In this document: piece by piece, positions 1 to 11,998 of the stretch
Numbering within the stretch: the stretch's first letter is position 1
Layout of the letters: each line of letters starts with the position of its first letter
Assembly: GCA_021234155.1 (NCBI GenBank)
Contig: JAJEKV010000005.1
Coordinates: 8,364,216-8,428,215, forward strand
DNA from: Isoetes taiwanensis
Taxonomy: Eukaryota > Streptophyta > Lycopodiopsida > Isoetales > Isoetaceae
DNA: 64,000 nucleotides
Direction of reading: 5' to 3'
Translations under genes and position numbers: made by a program
Notes under the pieces: generated by a model
What the model saw: only the letters and a program-made list of their open reading frames with translations
The model's database searches: none
What the model was told of the DNA's origin: nothing

Positions 1-40
1 AATATAACAAAGAAAACAAAATCCACTAGAGGTCCATCCA

Positions 41-110
41 GGCACGAGGGCCTCCAACCACGAGGGCCTCCATCCACGGCACGAGGGCCTCTAACCAGGC
101 ACGAGGGCCT
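41..110 (+). repeat. cacgagggcctcc minisatellite (type A)
   Basis: Four degenerate copies of (g)gcacgagggcctcc. The same block recurs at 5,298-5,367. Longer and more diverged blocks lie at 2,590-2,710 and 7,847-7,970. A reversed block (cctcgtgcc) lies at 9,466-9,535. Confidence 0.85.
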
Positions 111-293
111 CACCAAATACCAAATCAAGCCAACCAAGTATGCAACATCAAATAAGGGAGGGTGGGTGGGTGGGACCAAACCCTAAGAAGGAGATGCTAA
201 AATCAGGAGCTGATGAAGAACGAAGGATGAGAGAAGAAAAATGGGGGAGGATAAGGGAAAAGACAAACTAACTAACTAACCAACCAACTACCT

Positions 294-366
294 CCGTAGT
301 TCTAGAACTTCATTTACCTTCTATTCGGTAAAACGAAGGTAAATGCCATTTCTAGAACTACTACGG
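294..366. repeat. Hairpin A of the array
   Basis: Long imperfect palindrome. Outer arms CCGTAGTTCTAGAA / TTCTAGAACTACTACGG enclose inner arms CATTTACCTTC / GAAGGTAAATG, with loop tattcggtaaaac. Its recent copy is at 5,551-5,623. The loop and stem length match hairpin B, but the stem differs by two paired changes, so the fold seems to be what is kept. Confidence 0.85.
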
Positions 367-2257
367 ATAGACATGGGAAGAATGCTGAAAAAGAGGCAGA
401 GTAAAAAGTAATGTCAATTCAGTTAAGCAAGAGCCAAGAGTAAAGATATACTGGAAAAAACATAGAAGTTGAGGGATAAAAGACTTCCATTGGAAATCAT
501 ATACAACAACCCATGGTGGGAAGAACAATGGTATAAACACAAGGTATACATGACTAGACTTATGAGGCACCAAGGTCATGGTAGAAATGATCATTCAATG
601 GTATAAATACAAGGTATACATGACTAGACTTATGAGGCACCAAGGTCACGGTAGAAATGATCATTGTGTTGCTATCATCGCAACCTTATTGTCCATGTGA
701 ACCAATATTCGAGCCAAAAACAACACATTAGCACTTAAAATAGCCCAATTTCTTAATTATCATTTGAATCTACTAAATAAGCCTCGCCACTATGACTACC
801 TTAATAACACTTTTAGAAGCCGACAAAGTGCAAGGGCAACAAGGCAAGAATGACCAGGCCAGGCAAAAAGTCAGGCAAGACTAGGAGCAATAAGAAAATG
901 GACAAGGGCTAAAGAATTATATAACAAATTAATTACTTCAAGGCAAACGGACAGGCCAAAGTAGCTAGCAAGCCAAGAAATTGCGCGCTAAATGTTAAAT
1001 TGGAAGTTGTGAAACTGGATATGTTAGTTTTAGCCTTTATATTACAATATGAGTTGCATGAGGCGAACAAGGATAAAGAACAGAGGCTATTTGGGCAGCC
1101 GCAGAATCTGAATCAGAGAGAGAACAGACGCTCCTGCAAGGGCCGATTTGGGCAGATGATCGGATGGCACTCACAATTGGTGGGCAACGGATTTGCTGAA
1201 GGGAACAGACTAAGATACACAAGCAGTTATTCCGCTAAAGGATTGGGCCGGAAGAAAACATAGCTGCAGACAAGAGTGGTGCAATCAGAAGGATTTAACA
1301 GGATAACTGTTATCAAAAGCATTTAGCCAGATAACCGTTAACAAAAGCTTCAAAACCAACTGTTAGAAATATGATTTTGCTATTCTGCAAAGCCAGAATT
1401 TCACGATTGATCATCAAGGTCGCCGCTCTACATATCTATTATGAAAGTTTGCAAAATTAAAATAGAATAACTGCTCATACTAAAACTAAGCGTTTCTACT
1501 AACATAGGATTATTTCCTACGGCCATCCATGTACAGATAGCTCACAGAGAGACACAGACGTACCAAAGAGAACGGGATTGGAAACAAAGAAAAGATAAAG
1601 AAAAACAGGGCTAGACGATACAAATACCAAAAGACAGTCTTCCCCGCTTGGATCTTCGGCCGTGACTTTTCGTGATGGGAAGTTCAAGCGTATCTTGGGG
1701 TTTTACCACCCTATTTCTTTCCACCATCCACACTTGAATTGCGTTTCGTTTCTTGTGGTCTAATCTCCACTGAGATATAGAAGAGGACAAAGAAAAGAAA
1801 ATACAGATAACAGAAATTCCATATCCGCTCAAGATCCTGCCTGAATCATCTGGTAATCCTTAGCTCTCCATAAAGCGGCATCTTCAGCCCCTATTCTACA
1901 AATCTTAGCCACATTGAACCCAAAGGATCTTTCCACAAGAAATAGGGCTTCACAAAACTGGCCATAGCTCTTTCCTTAGCCTTTCGCACAAAAGTTCGAA
2001 GTCATCAAAGGTCCAGCGATGTAACAGGGGGAGCTATCACCGCCATGCTTCTGCCCTGAAATCCCCGAATCAAACACTGGGCAAATAAATCAACAAACAA
2101 ATAAACTTCGGCAAGCAATAATGCCATGAAATTTTGATGGTGTGACAAATATGAATGGGCCACCGCCACAAGAGATAGAACCAAGGAAGCGGGACCAAAC
2201 CCTAAGAAGGCTTCTGGCATCTCCTTATAACCAAAATCAGATACATATTGATAGCAA

Positions 2258-2344
2258 GTTAGTGAAACCATTATGGCCGGGATTAAAAAACCTCGCCCTT
2301 TTGGGTTTTCGAGGAAAAACCCTGACAATAATGGGATCACTAAC
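2258..2344. repeat. Conserved cruciform of the array
   Basis: Arms GTTAGTG...CCATTAT...GGG...CCTCG pair with CGAGG...CCC...ATAATGG...CACTAAC around a short cccttttgggtttt loop. Copies are at 4,963-5,049 (diverged), 7,514-7,600, 10,078-10,164 and, inverted, about 9,880-9,968. It is the best-conserved part of all half-units. Confidence 0.8.
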
Positions 2345-2589
2345 CTATGCTAGGGTCATAAATCTCAAAACGAATCAATACCCTCATGTCGACCAGCCTT
2401 GTTGGGCTTAGAAATACATATAGCAATGAAGTTGCCAACAACAATTCATGTTGGAATTGTATTCTCTACTGAACTTCGTCTTGTGCTTGAATCCAAACCT
2501 TCATAAAAATACAAGCTATAGGGAAAATCCTTCACCAACCATTAACCTGCAAACACAAGAAAACTGAACCAAACGCCACTACGGCTATA

Positions 2590-2710
2590 CAGGCACGAGG
2601 GCCTCCAACTAGGCACGAGGGCCTTCATCCAGGCATGAGAGCCTCAACCAGGCACAAAGGCCTCCAGCCATGCTCCATGGCCTCCAACTAGTCACTAGGC
2701 CTCCAACAAG
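2590..2710 (+). repeat. cacgagggcctcc minisatellite (type B)
   Basis: Six or seven degenerate copies of ggcacgagggcctcc-like units, decaying from gcacgagggcctcc to tcactaggcctcc along the block. Repeated at 7,847-7,970. Confidence 0.85.
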
Positions 2711-2892
2711 ATATTAGCTTACCAATAAGGCATACAAGTGAGTAAGGGTGGGCGGGTGGGGCGCCAAACTGTAGAAGAAAGGACGAGAGATGCAAAGCGA
2801 GCTGATGAAGAAGGGAGGAGCGAGAAAGCTGCTAAATAGACAACTAGGAAAGAAAATGACAAAAATAACTAACTGCTAAACTGCCATCGTAT

Positions 2893-2950
2893 TTCTAGAA
2901 CTTCGTTTACTTTCTATTCGGTGAAACGAAAGTAAACGTCATTTCTAGAA
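2893..2950. repeat. Hairpin B of the array
   Basis: Arms TTCTAGAACTTCGTTTACTTTC-type / GAAAGTAAACG...TTCTAGAA with loop tattcggtgaaac. Inner stem CGTTTACTTTC / GAAAGTAAACG against CATTTACCTTC / GAAGGTAAATG in hairpin A: both differences are compensated on the other arm. Copies are at 8,148-8,205, about 4,820-4,870 (5' arm deleted) and about 11,080-11,130 (cut at the array edge). Confidence 0.85.
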
Positions 2951-4170
2951 CTACTAAGGCAAATAAGAACAAGAATGCTGAAAAAAGAGGCAGGACATGC
3001 AACAATAAAGCAAGGGCAAAGAGCAAGAAAAGCTAGTAGGCGTACATATGAAGAAGGTGACAACTTCAAAGCTAAAATTCAGAAAGAAAACAATTCTTAA
3101 TGGTCATGAACACATAGTTCGCAAAAGAAGAATGGTAGGGAACAAAGAACAAAATTTGTAGGGTAGACTTAAGGTTGGGGAACCCCATTCTGCTTATTTC
3201 CAACTCGTCAAGCAACCTCAATATATCACAAAAGCAGCAATTGAGCTAGAACATTTTATAACGAGCAATAAATGCACCACTTAGGATTATAATGGTCCCA
3301 TCCCGTTAATTCACCAGATCGATCTTAAACGAGTAAGAGAAGTCAAGCCTACCTATGGTTGGTTAAAATAAAATTCATTCTTGACATGGGAATATGGGAA
3401 TGAGAATCCATACTTAGGATAAATCTTAGTAAATCAACGTGCTAGGCTAAAATGGATCAAGAATTAGTAGGTTTCGCTAAGTTACACTAAGGTATAACAA
3501 CAGAGCAAACCCAAAACGTGGCCGGCAGCCCTGGCATGGCCTGCTCCCGCTCGAACTTAAGGTAAAGAAAAACAGGGAGGTCTCAAGACCAGGCCGGCGA
3601 TCCTGGCATGGCATGCTCTTTGCTTTGAACCGAGTCTAAGGCTGCAACTTGAGCCAAAGCAAGAGAAAGCGTCATGGAAAGAAAATAGGTCTGGCAAGAA
3701 AAACAGGGAAAACGCAGCAAAAAGGGGTTTGATTCATATAAGACTGTAATTAGCAATAGAGATCACAGATCTTGGGATTCGGCTATCCTAGCGTTGCCAG
3801 TGATTAGAAATACAAATCGACTACAGCCGAGGTAAACACAGGTAAATTACAACAGGGAAATCGTGACAGGAGCAATCTCTCTAACCCAAACTATCTCTGT
3901 AAATTACTTTCAGAAACTCTGCCTCTTCTAAGACAGCCAAAGCACTTCTTATTTTTCTAAAGTAGACAACTGAGTTACAACAAGTAAAACGATTAGACCG
4001 AGCAACTAAACCCAAACTTTTCTGTACTTCCTCAAATAGAACAACTGACTCGAAATTAATCCTTTAGCAAATTAGTCTTTAGCACAATTGACAAACATTC
4101 AGAGCCTCCCGGCAGATTTACTACGGATTTTAGAGCCAAAAAAACATCTCCTTTTTCACATCCAAAAGGG

Positions 4171-4650
4171 TTAAATCCCCCATTTCATATAACTCTGCAC
4201 CCTATCTCTGATGCAGATTAGATTCTTCCTCTTAGAGATTAAGGTGTTACCTTTGTCAATGATGCCCTTAGCTGCCGAGTCCAGGGCCTTGTGCAACTGC
4301 AAATGGCGCTCTAAATCCGCGAAGGAGTCCTCCAATTGATTCAAGAAATCAAACTGCCTGATATTTTCGTGATACTTCAAAATAGGGGTTCTTGATCTCT
4401 TGCTCTTTCATTGGATCTCTTCTTGCAAGGATGAGATCTTGGATTCCAAAGCCACCACAGCTTCTGCCTTAGAGCCATACAGATCATCCAACTTTGCTCC
4501 ACAGCCTGCCGCCGATGATGGCATTTAAACTTCCCATCTTGGCTTCCAACCCCGACCTCCATGGCTTTAAGCCATGCCGAACGGAACCTCATCAGAAGCC
4601 TCACCTGCAGACCTCTTCCTACGCTTTATAGAACTAGCCTTTGGGGCCAT
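4171..4650 (-). pseudogene. DIRS-gag-like coiled-coil ORF, frameshifted
   Basis: Starts at the ATG at 4,648-4,650 with MAPKAS and is closely related to the copy at 10,381-10,905. The reading frame breaks near 4,500-4,560, where the other copy reads through. The 3' part reads from about 4,380 down to 4,171. The C-terminal part (KGNTLISKRKNLICIRDR) resembles the 'LI-KR-KLI-IAD-' segment I associate with the protein upstream of reverse transcriptase in DIRS-type elements. That resemblance is from memory and not certain. No reverse transcriptase follows. Confidence 0.5.
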
Positions 4651-5257
4651 AGAAAATTAGCGTGGCTGCCCAAGAAACGAAAAAGCACCGAAGCATAAAC
4701 CAGTAGAAGAAAGGACGAGAGATGCAAAGCGAGCTGATGAAGAAGGGAGGAGCGAGAAAGTTGCTAAATAGACAACTAGGAAAGAAAATGACAAAAATAA
4801 CTAACTGCTAAACTGCCATCGTATTTCTAGCTATTCGGTGAAACGAAAGTAAACGTCATTTCTAGAACTACTAAGGCAAACGAGAATAAGAATGCCAATG
4901 CTCTGCTCGGCATCTCCTTATTAACCAAGAAAAAAGTACATGCTGCAAGTACACGCTAGCGAGTTAGTAAAACCATTATGACCGGGATTAAAAAACCTCG
5001 CCCTCACGGGTTTTCGAGGAAAAACCCTAACCATAATGGCATCACTAACTTATGCTAGAGCCCAAAGTTATAACAGAGTACAATATGCTATACCCTCATG
5101 CTCACCAGCCTTGTCGGGTAGGAAATACAATGAATAATGAAATAAACTCCATGTTTGCATTGCCTTCTCTATTAATCTTCAACAAGTGACTAGAGTACGA
5201 CCTGCTTGACCAAAATCCCAAATCATTTTCTACGTGCCCTCGACCTGCTTTCTGCAA

Positions 5258-8200
5258 AATATAACAAAGAAAACAAAATCCACTAGAGGTCCATCCAGGC
5301 ACGAGGGCCTCCAACCACGAGGGCCTCCATCCACGGCACGAGGGCCTCTAACCAGGCACGAGGGCCTCACCAAATACCAAATCAAGCCAACCAAGTATGC
5401 AACATCAAATAAGGGAGGGTGGGTGGGTGGGACCAAACCCTAAGAAGGAGATGCTAAAATCAGGAGCTGATGAAGAACGAAGGATGAGAGAAGATAAATA
5501 GGGGAGGATAAGGGAAAAGACAAACTAACTAACTAACCAACCAACTACCTCCGTAGTTCTAGAACTTCATTTACCTTCTATTCTGTAAAACGAAGGTAAA
5601 TGCCATTTCTAAAACTACTACGGATAGACATGGGAAGAATGCTGAAAAAGAGGCAGAGTAAAAAGTAATGTCAATTCAGTTAAGCAAGAGCCAAGAGTAA
5701 AGATATACTGGAAAAAACATAGAAGTTGAGGGATAAAAGACTTCCATTGGAAATCATATACAACAACCCATGGTGGGAAGAACAATGGTATAAACACAAG
5801 GTATACATGACTAGACTTATGAGGCACCAAGGTCATGGTAGAAATGATCATTCAATGGTATAAATACAAGGTATACATGACTAGACTTATGAGGCACCAA
5901 GGTCACGGTAGAAATGATCATTGTGTTGCTATCATCGCAACCTTATTGTCCATGTGAACCAATATTCGAGCCAAAAACAACACATTAGCACTTAAAATAG
6001 CCCAATTTCTTAATTATCATTTGAATCTACTAAATAAGCCTCGCCACTATGACTACCTTAATAACACTTTTAGAAGCCGACAAAGTGCAAGGGCAACAAG
6101 GCAAGAATGACCAGGCCAGGCAAAAAGTCAGGCAAGACTAGGAGCAATAAGAAAATGGACAAGGGCTAAAGAATTATATAACAAATTAATTACTTCAAGG
6201 CAAACGGACAGGCCAAAGTAGCTAGCAAGCCAAGAAATTGCGCGCTAAATGTTAAATTGGAAGTTGTGAAACTGGATATGTTAGTTTTAGCCTTTATATT
6301 ACAATATGAGTTGCATGAGGCGAACAAGGATAAAGAACAGAGGCTATTTGGGCAGCCGCAGAATCTGAATCAGAGAGAGAACAGACGCTCCTGCAAGGGC
6401 CGATTTGGGCAGATGATCGGATGGCACTCACAATTGGTGGGCAACGGATTTGCTGAAGGGAACAGACTAAGATACACAAGCAGTTATTCCGCTAAAGGAT
6501 TGGGCCGGAAGAAAACATAGCTGCAGACAAGAGTGGTGCAATCAGAAGGATTTAACAGATAACCAAGTATCAAAAGCATTTAGCCAGATAACCGTTAACA
6601 AAAGCTTCAAAACCAACTGTTAGAAATATGATTTTGCTATTCTGCAAAGCCAGAATTTCACGATTGATCATCAAGGCTGTCGTTCTACATATCTATTATG
6701 AAAGTTTGCAAAATTAAAATAGAATAACTGCTCATACTAAAACTAAGCGTTTCTACTAACATAGGATTATTTCCTACGGCCATCCATGTACAGATAGCTC
6801 ACAGAGAGACACAGACGTACCAAAGAGAACGGGATTGGAAACAAAGAAAAGATAAAGAAAAACAGGGCTAGACGATACAAATACCAAAAGACAGTCTTCC
6901 CGTTGGATCTTCGAAGCCGTGACTTTTCGTGATGGGAAGTTCAAGCAGATCTTGGGGTTTTACCAGCCTATTTCTTTCCACCATCCACACTTGAATTGCA
7001 GTTTCGTTTCTTGTGGTCTAATCTCCACTGAGATATAGAAGAGGACAAAGAAAAGAAAATACAGATAACAGAAATTCCATATCCGCTCAAGATCCTGCCT
7101 GAATCATCTGGTAATCCTTAGCTCTCCATAAAGCGGCATCTTCAGCCCCTATTCTACAAATCTTAGCCACATTGAACCCAGTGATCTTTCCACAAGAAAT
7201 AGGGCTTCACAAAACTGGCCATAGCTCTTTCCTTAGCCTTTCGCACAAAAGTTCGAAGTCATCAAAGGTCCAGCGATGTAACAGGGGGAGCTATCACCGC
7301 CATGCTTCTCGCCCGAAATCCCCGATCTGAGACCGTGCAAATAAATCAACAAACAAATAAACTTCGGCAAGCAATAATGCCATGAAATTTTGATGGTGTG
7401 ACAAATATGAATGGGCCACCGCCACAAGAGATAGAACCAAGGAAGCGGGACCAAACCCTAAGAAGGCTTCTGGCATCTCCTTATAACCAAAATCAGATAC
7501 ATATTGATAGCAAGTTAGTGAAACCATTATGGCCGGGATTAAAAAACCTCGCCCTTTTGGGTTTTCGAGGAAAAACCCTGACAATAATGGGATCACTAAC
7601 CTATGCTAGGGTCATAAATCTCAAAACGAATCAATACCCTCATGCTGACCAGCCTTGTTGGGCGAGAAATACATATAGCAATGAAGTTGCCAACAACAAT
7701 TCATGTTGGAATTGTATTCTCTACTGAACTTCGTCTTGTGCTTGAATCCAAACCTTCATAAAAATACAAGCTATAGGGAAAATCCTTCACCAACCATTAA
7801 CCTGCAAACACAAGAAAACTGAACCAAACGCCACTACGGCTATACAGGCACGAGGGCCTCCAACTAGGCACGAGGGCCTTCATCCAGGCATGAGAGCCTC
7901 AACCAGGCACAAAGGCCTCCAGCCATGCTCCATGGCCTCCAACTAGTCACTAGGCCTCCAACAAGATATTAGCTTACCAATAAGGCATACAAGTGAGTAA
8001 GGGTGGGCGGGTGGGGCGCCAAACTGTAGAAGAAAGGACGATAGATGCAAAGCGAGCTGATGAAGAAGGGAGGAGCGAGAAAGCTGCTAAATAGACAACT
8101 AGGAAAAGAAAATGACAAAAAATAACTAATCATAAATCGCCATCGATTTCTAGAACTTCGCTTACTTTCTATTCGGTGAAACGAAAGTAAACGTCATTTC

Positions 8201-9466
8201 TAGAACTACTAAGGCAAATAAGAACAAGAATGCTGAAAAAAGAGGCAGGACATGCAACAATAAAGCAAGGGCAAAGAGCAAGAAAAGCTAGTAGGCGTAC
8301 ATATGAATAAGGTGACAACTTCAAAGCTAAAATTCAGAAAGAAAAAACAATTCTTAATGGTCATGAACACATAGTTCGCAAAAAGAAGAATGGTAGGGAA
8401 CAAAGAACAAAATTTGTAGGGTAGACTTAAGGTTGGGGAACCCCATTCTCGCTTATTTCCAACTCGTCAAGCAACCTCAATATATCACAAAAGCAGCAAT
8501 TGAGCTAGAACATTTTATAACGAGCAATAAATGCACCACTTAGGATTATAATGGTCCCATCCCGTTAATTCACCAGATCGATCTTAAACGAGTAAGAGAA
8601 GTCAAGCCTACCTATGGTTGGTTAAAATAAAATTCATTCTTGACATGGGAATATGGGAATGAGAATCCATACTTAGGATAAATCTTAGTAAATCAACGTG
8701 CTAGGCTAAAATGGATCAAGAATTAGTAGGTTTCGCTAAGTTACACTAAGGTATAACAACAGAGCAAACCCAAAACGTGGCCGGCAGCCCTGGCATGGCC
8801 TGCTCCCGCTCGAACTTAAGGTAAAGAAAAACAGGGAGGTCTCAAGACCAGGCCGGCGATCCTGGCATGGCATGCTCTTTGCTTTGAACTGGAGTCTAAG
8901 GCTGCAACTTGAGCCGCGCAGTAGAAAGCCGTCATGGAAAGAAAATAGGTCTGGCAAGAAAAACAGGGAAAACGCAGCAAAAAGGGGTTTGATTCATATA
9001 AGACCTCAGATTAGCAATAGAGATCCGCAGATCTTGGGATTCGCTATCCTAGCGTTGCCAGTGATTAGAAATACAAATCGACTACAGCCGAGGTAAACAC
9101 AGGTAAATTACAACAGGGAAATCGTGACAGGAGCAATCTCTCTAACCCAAACTATCTCTGTAAATTACTTTCAGAAACTCTGCCTCTTCTAAGACAGCCA
9201 AAGCACTTCTTATTTTTCTAAAGTAGACAACTGAGTTACAACAAGTAAAATGATTAGACCGAGCAACTAAACCCAAACTTTTCTGTACTTCCTCAAATAG
9301 AACAACTGACTCGAAATTAATCCTTTAGCAAATTAGTCTTTAGCACAATTGACAAACATTCAGAGCCTCCCAGCAGATTTACCACAGATTTTAGAGCCAA
9401 AAAAACATCTCCTTTTTCACATCCAAAAGGGTTAAATCCCCCATTTCATATAACTCTGCACCCTCG
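5258..9466. repeat. Array unit 2 (truncated)
   Basis: Near-identical copy of 1-4,209. It stops at about 9,466, just inside the 3' end of the coiled-coil ORF, where an inverted segment replaces the rest. Differences from unit 1 are sparse and tend to sit at CG or CNG motifs (for example around 1,423/6,679, 1,642/6,899 and 3,655/8,911). Confidence 0.85.
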
Positions 9467-10032
9467 TGCTTGAGTGGAGGCCCTCGTGCCTAAATCGAGG
9501 CTCTCGTGCCTATGTGGAGGCCCTCGTGCCTAGACAAGCCCCTAGTGGCTTTTAGTCTTTTCTTATTGTTGTTTATGCAGGAAGCAAGCTAGCAGGACAT
9601 TCAATTACTTGGCTCCATGCTTGGATGGAGGAATAAACTAAGAGGAGAGTCTGCATGATTTAGCATATGCTTCTGCCATGCATTGTTCGTTGTGGTGGCA
9701 AGCTGGTGGACGTTACACACGATCATGTGACGACTTGGCATCTTTTGGCATGCGCTTTCATACTTATTACAAGATGGAGAGGTTATGAAAGCATGGATGT
9801 GTTGTACCATATGTGTACTTAACCCAACAAGGCTGGTCAGCATGAGGGTGTACTTCTTTATGTTTTAAAACCCTAGCCTAGATTAATGACGCTATTATTG
9901 TCAGGGTTTTTCCTCGAAAACCCGAAAGGGCGAGGTTTTTTAATCCCGGCCATAATGGTTTCACTAACTAGCTAGGGAGGATGTACTTGGGTGATTTCGG
10001 TTTTAAGGAGATGCCCGTGAGGGATGCATCAG
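9466..10032 (-). repeat. Inverted half-unit fragment
   Basis: From 9,466 the array orientation flips. It starts with reversed minisatellite (cctcgtgcc...), then about 280 bp without a match, then a reversed cruciform (about 9,880-9,968). At about 10,019-10,033 it meets the forward half-unit head to head: ttttaaggagatgcc on the left mirrors ggcatctccttataa on the right. This makes a palindrome of roughly 200-bp arms (about 9,815-10,018 and 10,033-10,240). Confidence 0.75.
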
Positions 10033-10380
10033 TCTGGCATCTCCTTATAACCAAAATCAGATACATATTGATAGCAAGTTAGTGAAACCATTATGGCCGG
10101 GATTAAAAAACCTCGCCCTTTTGGGTTTTCGAGGAAAAACCCTGACAATAATGGGATCACTAACCTATGCTAGGGTCATAAATCTCAAAACGAATCAATA
10201 CCCTCATGCTGACCAGCCTTGTTGGGCGAGAAATACATATAGCAATGAAGTTGCCAACAACAATTCATGTTGGAATTGTATTCTCTACTGAACTTCGTCT
10301 TGTGCTTGAATCCAAACCTTCATAAAAACATTCAGAGCCTCCCGGCAGATTTACCACAGATTTTAGAGCCAAAAAAACAT

Positions 10381-10905
10381 CTAGCAAAGATCCTTTTTCA
10401 CATCCAAAAGGGTTAAATCCCCCATTTCATATAACTCTGCAACTCTTGGCCCTTCCCTATCTCTGATGCAGATTAGATTCTTCCTCTTAGAGATTAAGGT
10501 GTTACCTTTGTCAATGATGCCCTTAGCTGCCGAGTCCAGGGCCTTGTGCAACTGCAAATGGCGCTCTAAATCCGCGAAGGAGTCCTCCAATTGATTCAAG
10601 AAATCAAACTGCCTGATATTTTCGTGATACTTCAAAACAGGGGTTCTTGATCTCTTGCTCTTTCGTTGGATCTCTTCTTGCAAGGATGAGATCTAGGATT
10701 CCAAAGCCACCACAGCTTCTGCCTTAGAGCCATACAGATCATCCAACTTTGCCTGCAGCCTGCCTTCGATGATGGCATTTAAACTTCCCATCTTGGCTTC
10801 CAAACTGACCTCCATGGCTTTAAGCCATGCCGGAACCGGAACCTCATCAGAAGCCTCACCTGCAGACCTCTTCCTACGCTTTATAGCACTAGCCTTTGGG
10901 GCCAT
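10381..10905 (-). pseudogene. DIRS-gag-like coiled-coil ORF
   Basis: About 174 codons from the ATG at 10,903-10,905 with one in-frame TAG (10,693-10,695). The unit-1 copy has AAG at that point, so the parent frame was open. The N-terminus is basic with a KRRKRS nuclear-localisation-like stretch, followed by a predicted coiled coil (LEAKMGSLNAIIEGRLQAKL), a Lys/Arg linker (RKSKRSRT), another helical part and the segment LISKRKNLICIRDREGPRVA. Architecture and C-terminal motif suggest a gag-like nucleic-acid-binding protein of a DIRS-type retrotransposon. A host-derived protein is the alternative. No reverse transcriptase or tyrosine recombinase lies nearby. Confidence 0.5.
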
Positions 10906-11148
10906 AGAAAATTAGCATGGCTGCCCAAGAAACGAAAAGCACCGGAAGCGCCAAACTGTAGAAGAAAGGACGAGAGATGCAAAGCGAGCTGATGAAGAAG
11001 GGAGGAGCGAGAAAGTTGCTAAATAGACAACTAGGAAAGAAAATGACAAAAATAACTAACTGCTAAACTGCCATCGTATTTCTAGAACTTCATTTACTTT
11101 CTATTCGGTGAAACGAAAGTAAACGTCATAAAATGAGTATGCATTTTT

Positions 11149-11480
11149 ACATTAACCCTCGCGCGTAGCGCGAGATGTGACAGAGAATGGGTTGCTATTC
11201 TTGCCATGTGGCATCTAATTTGTACAACTAAAATTTAAATTCTCGCATTAACCCTCGCCCTTAGCGCGAGATGTGGCAAAGAAGAGTGCGCTATCCTTGC
11301 CCTACCACCTCCAATTGGACATAGTATATTGATCTGAAATGTCAAAATCTTAGTTTTATAGCTAAAATCTGTATTTTTGCATCAACTCCCGTGCTAAGCA
11401 CGAGATGTGGCAGAGAAGGGTCTCTATCCTCGCAAAGCGACCTCAAATTGGACCTAATAAATTGGTCTGAAAGAATAGAA
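11149..11480 (+). repeat. Three ~115-bp repeats, each with a small hairpin
   Basis: Repeats start at about 11,149, 11,245 and 11,377 with gcattaaccctcg..., continue with gcgagatgtggcagagaa and end in an AT-rich tail. Each has a hairpin: CTCGCGC-gta-GCGCGAG (11,158-11,174), CTCGCCC-tta-GCGCGAG (11,254-11,270), and a CGTGC-taa-GCACG core (11,386-11,404). The third copy replaces a C:G pair with T:A. Confidence 0.75.
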
Positions 11481-11998
11481 TCTTAACTTTTCTACAAGTA
11501 AGTTCATGTAAATAGACTATATTTCTACTATACATCTACGAAATTTTCATAAAATTAATTTTGAAAGCGTATTTTATGTTCGTATTTTAATGTTTTGATC
11601 AATCTTAAACCAGATTCTTTGGAAATCGAAGCCTTAAAATCCTATCTTTTACTTGAAAGAACCTCAAAATCAAGTGTGAAAGATGCATTTTTATGCCATT
11701 TTCAGAAAAATAAAATGTGGAATAATTTCAAATTAACGAAATCGTAGTTTATTCTGTAATAAAAATACTTGTACGTTGACTTCCTAGGGCCTTTCTTGAC
11801 TCGCGAGTCGAGAAAAACACTGCTTGTCCCAATGATGAGACCATTTGTATGCTTCTTTGTGTGATTGGATGCACTATATGAAATGAATGCTCTCCAATCT
11901 ATTTTGAATTTTGCATCATTTTCTTCGTTATTCATGACTAATGGCACCATAGTTGTTAATCATAGACTCTTTTTATTCTAAGTGGTTCGACACATGGC
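11481..11998. other. AT-rich stretch without recognisable feature
   Basis: No reading frame, hairpin or repeat that I can support, apart from short AT runs. Confidence 0.5.

Larger units (their letters stand above)
1..5257. repeat. Array unit 1 (complete)
   Basis: First full unit. It holds, in order, minisatellite A (41-110), hairpin A (294-366), about 1.8 kb of AT-rich sequence without convincing genes, cruciform B (2,258-2,344), minisatellite B (2,590-2,710), hairpin B (2,893-2,950), about 1.1 kb without genes, a minus-strand coiled-coil ORF remnant (4,171-4,650), a hairpin lacking one arm (about 4,820-4,870) and cruciform A (4,963-5,049). Short ORFs such as 1,000-1,263 are repeated in unit 2 only because the duplication is recent. 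Confidence 0.85.
1..11130. repeat. Head-to-tail array of a 5.26-kb unit
   Basis: Positions 1-4,209 reappear almost base for base from 5,258 on (offset 5,257). A third, rearranged partial copy covers about 10,033-11,130. Each unit contains two diverged halves with the same order of parts: a conserved cruciform, a cacgagggcctcc minisatellite, a GGGTGGGYGGG stretch, and a TTCTAGAA hairpin. The array ends abruptly inside a hairpin at 11,130. It starts before the window, so its full length is unknown. The presence of a DIRS-gag-like ORF suggests a retrotransposon-derived satellite. Whether the unit is a single element or a compound one cannot be decided here. Confidence 0.9.

Noticed and set aside
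1000-1263. 87-codon frame conserved in both array units
   Set aside because: Identity only reflects recent duplication. No start context, domain or codon-level constraint is visible.
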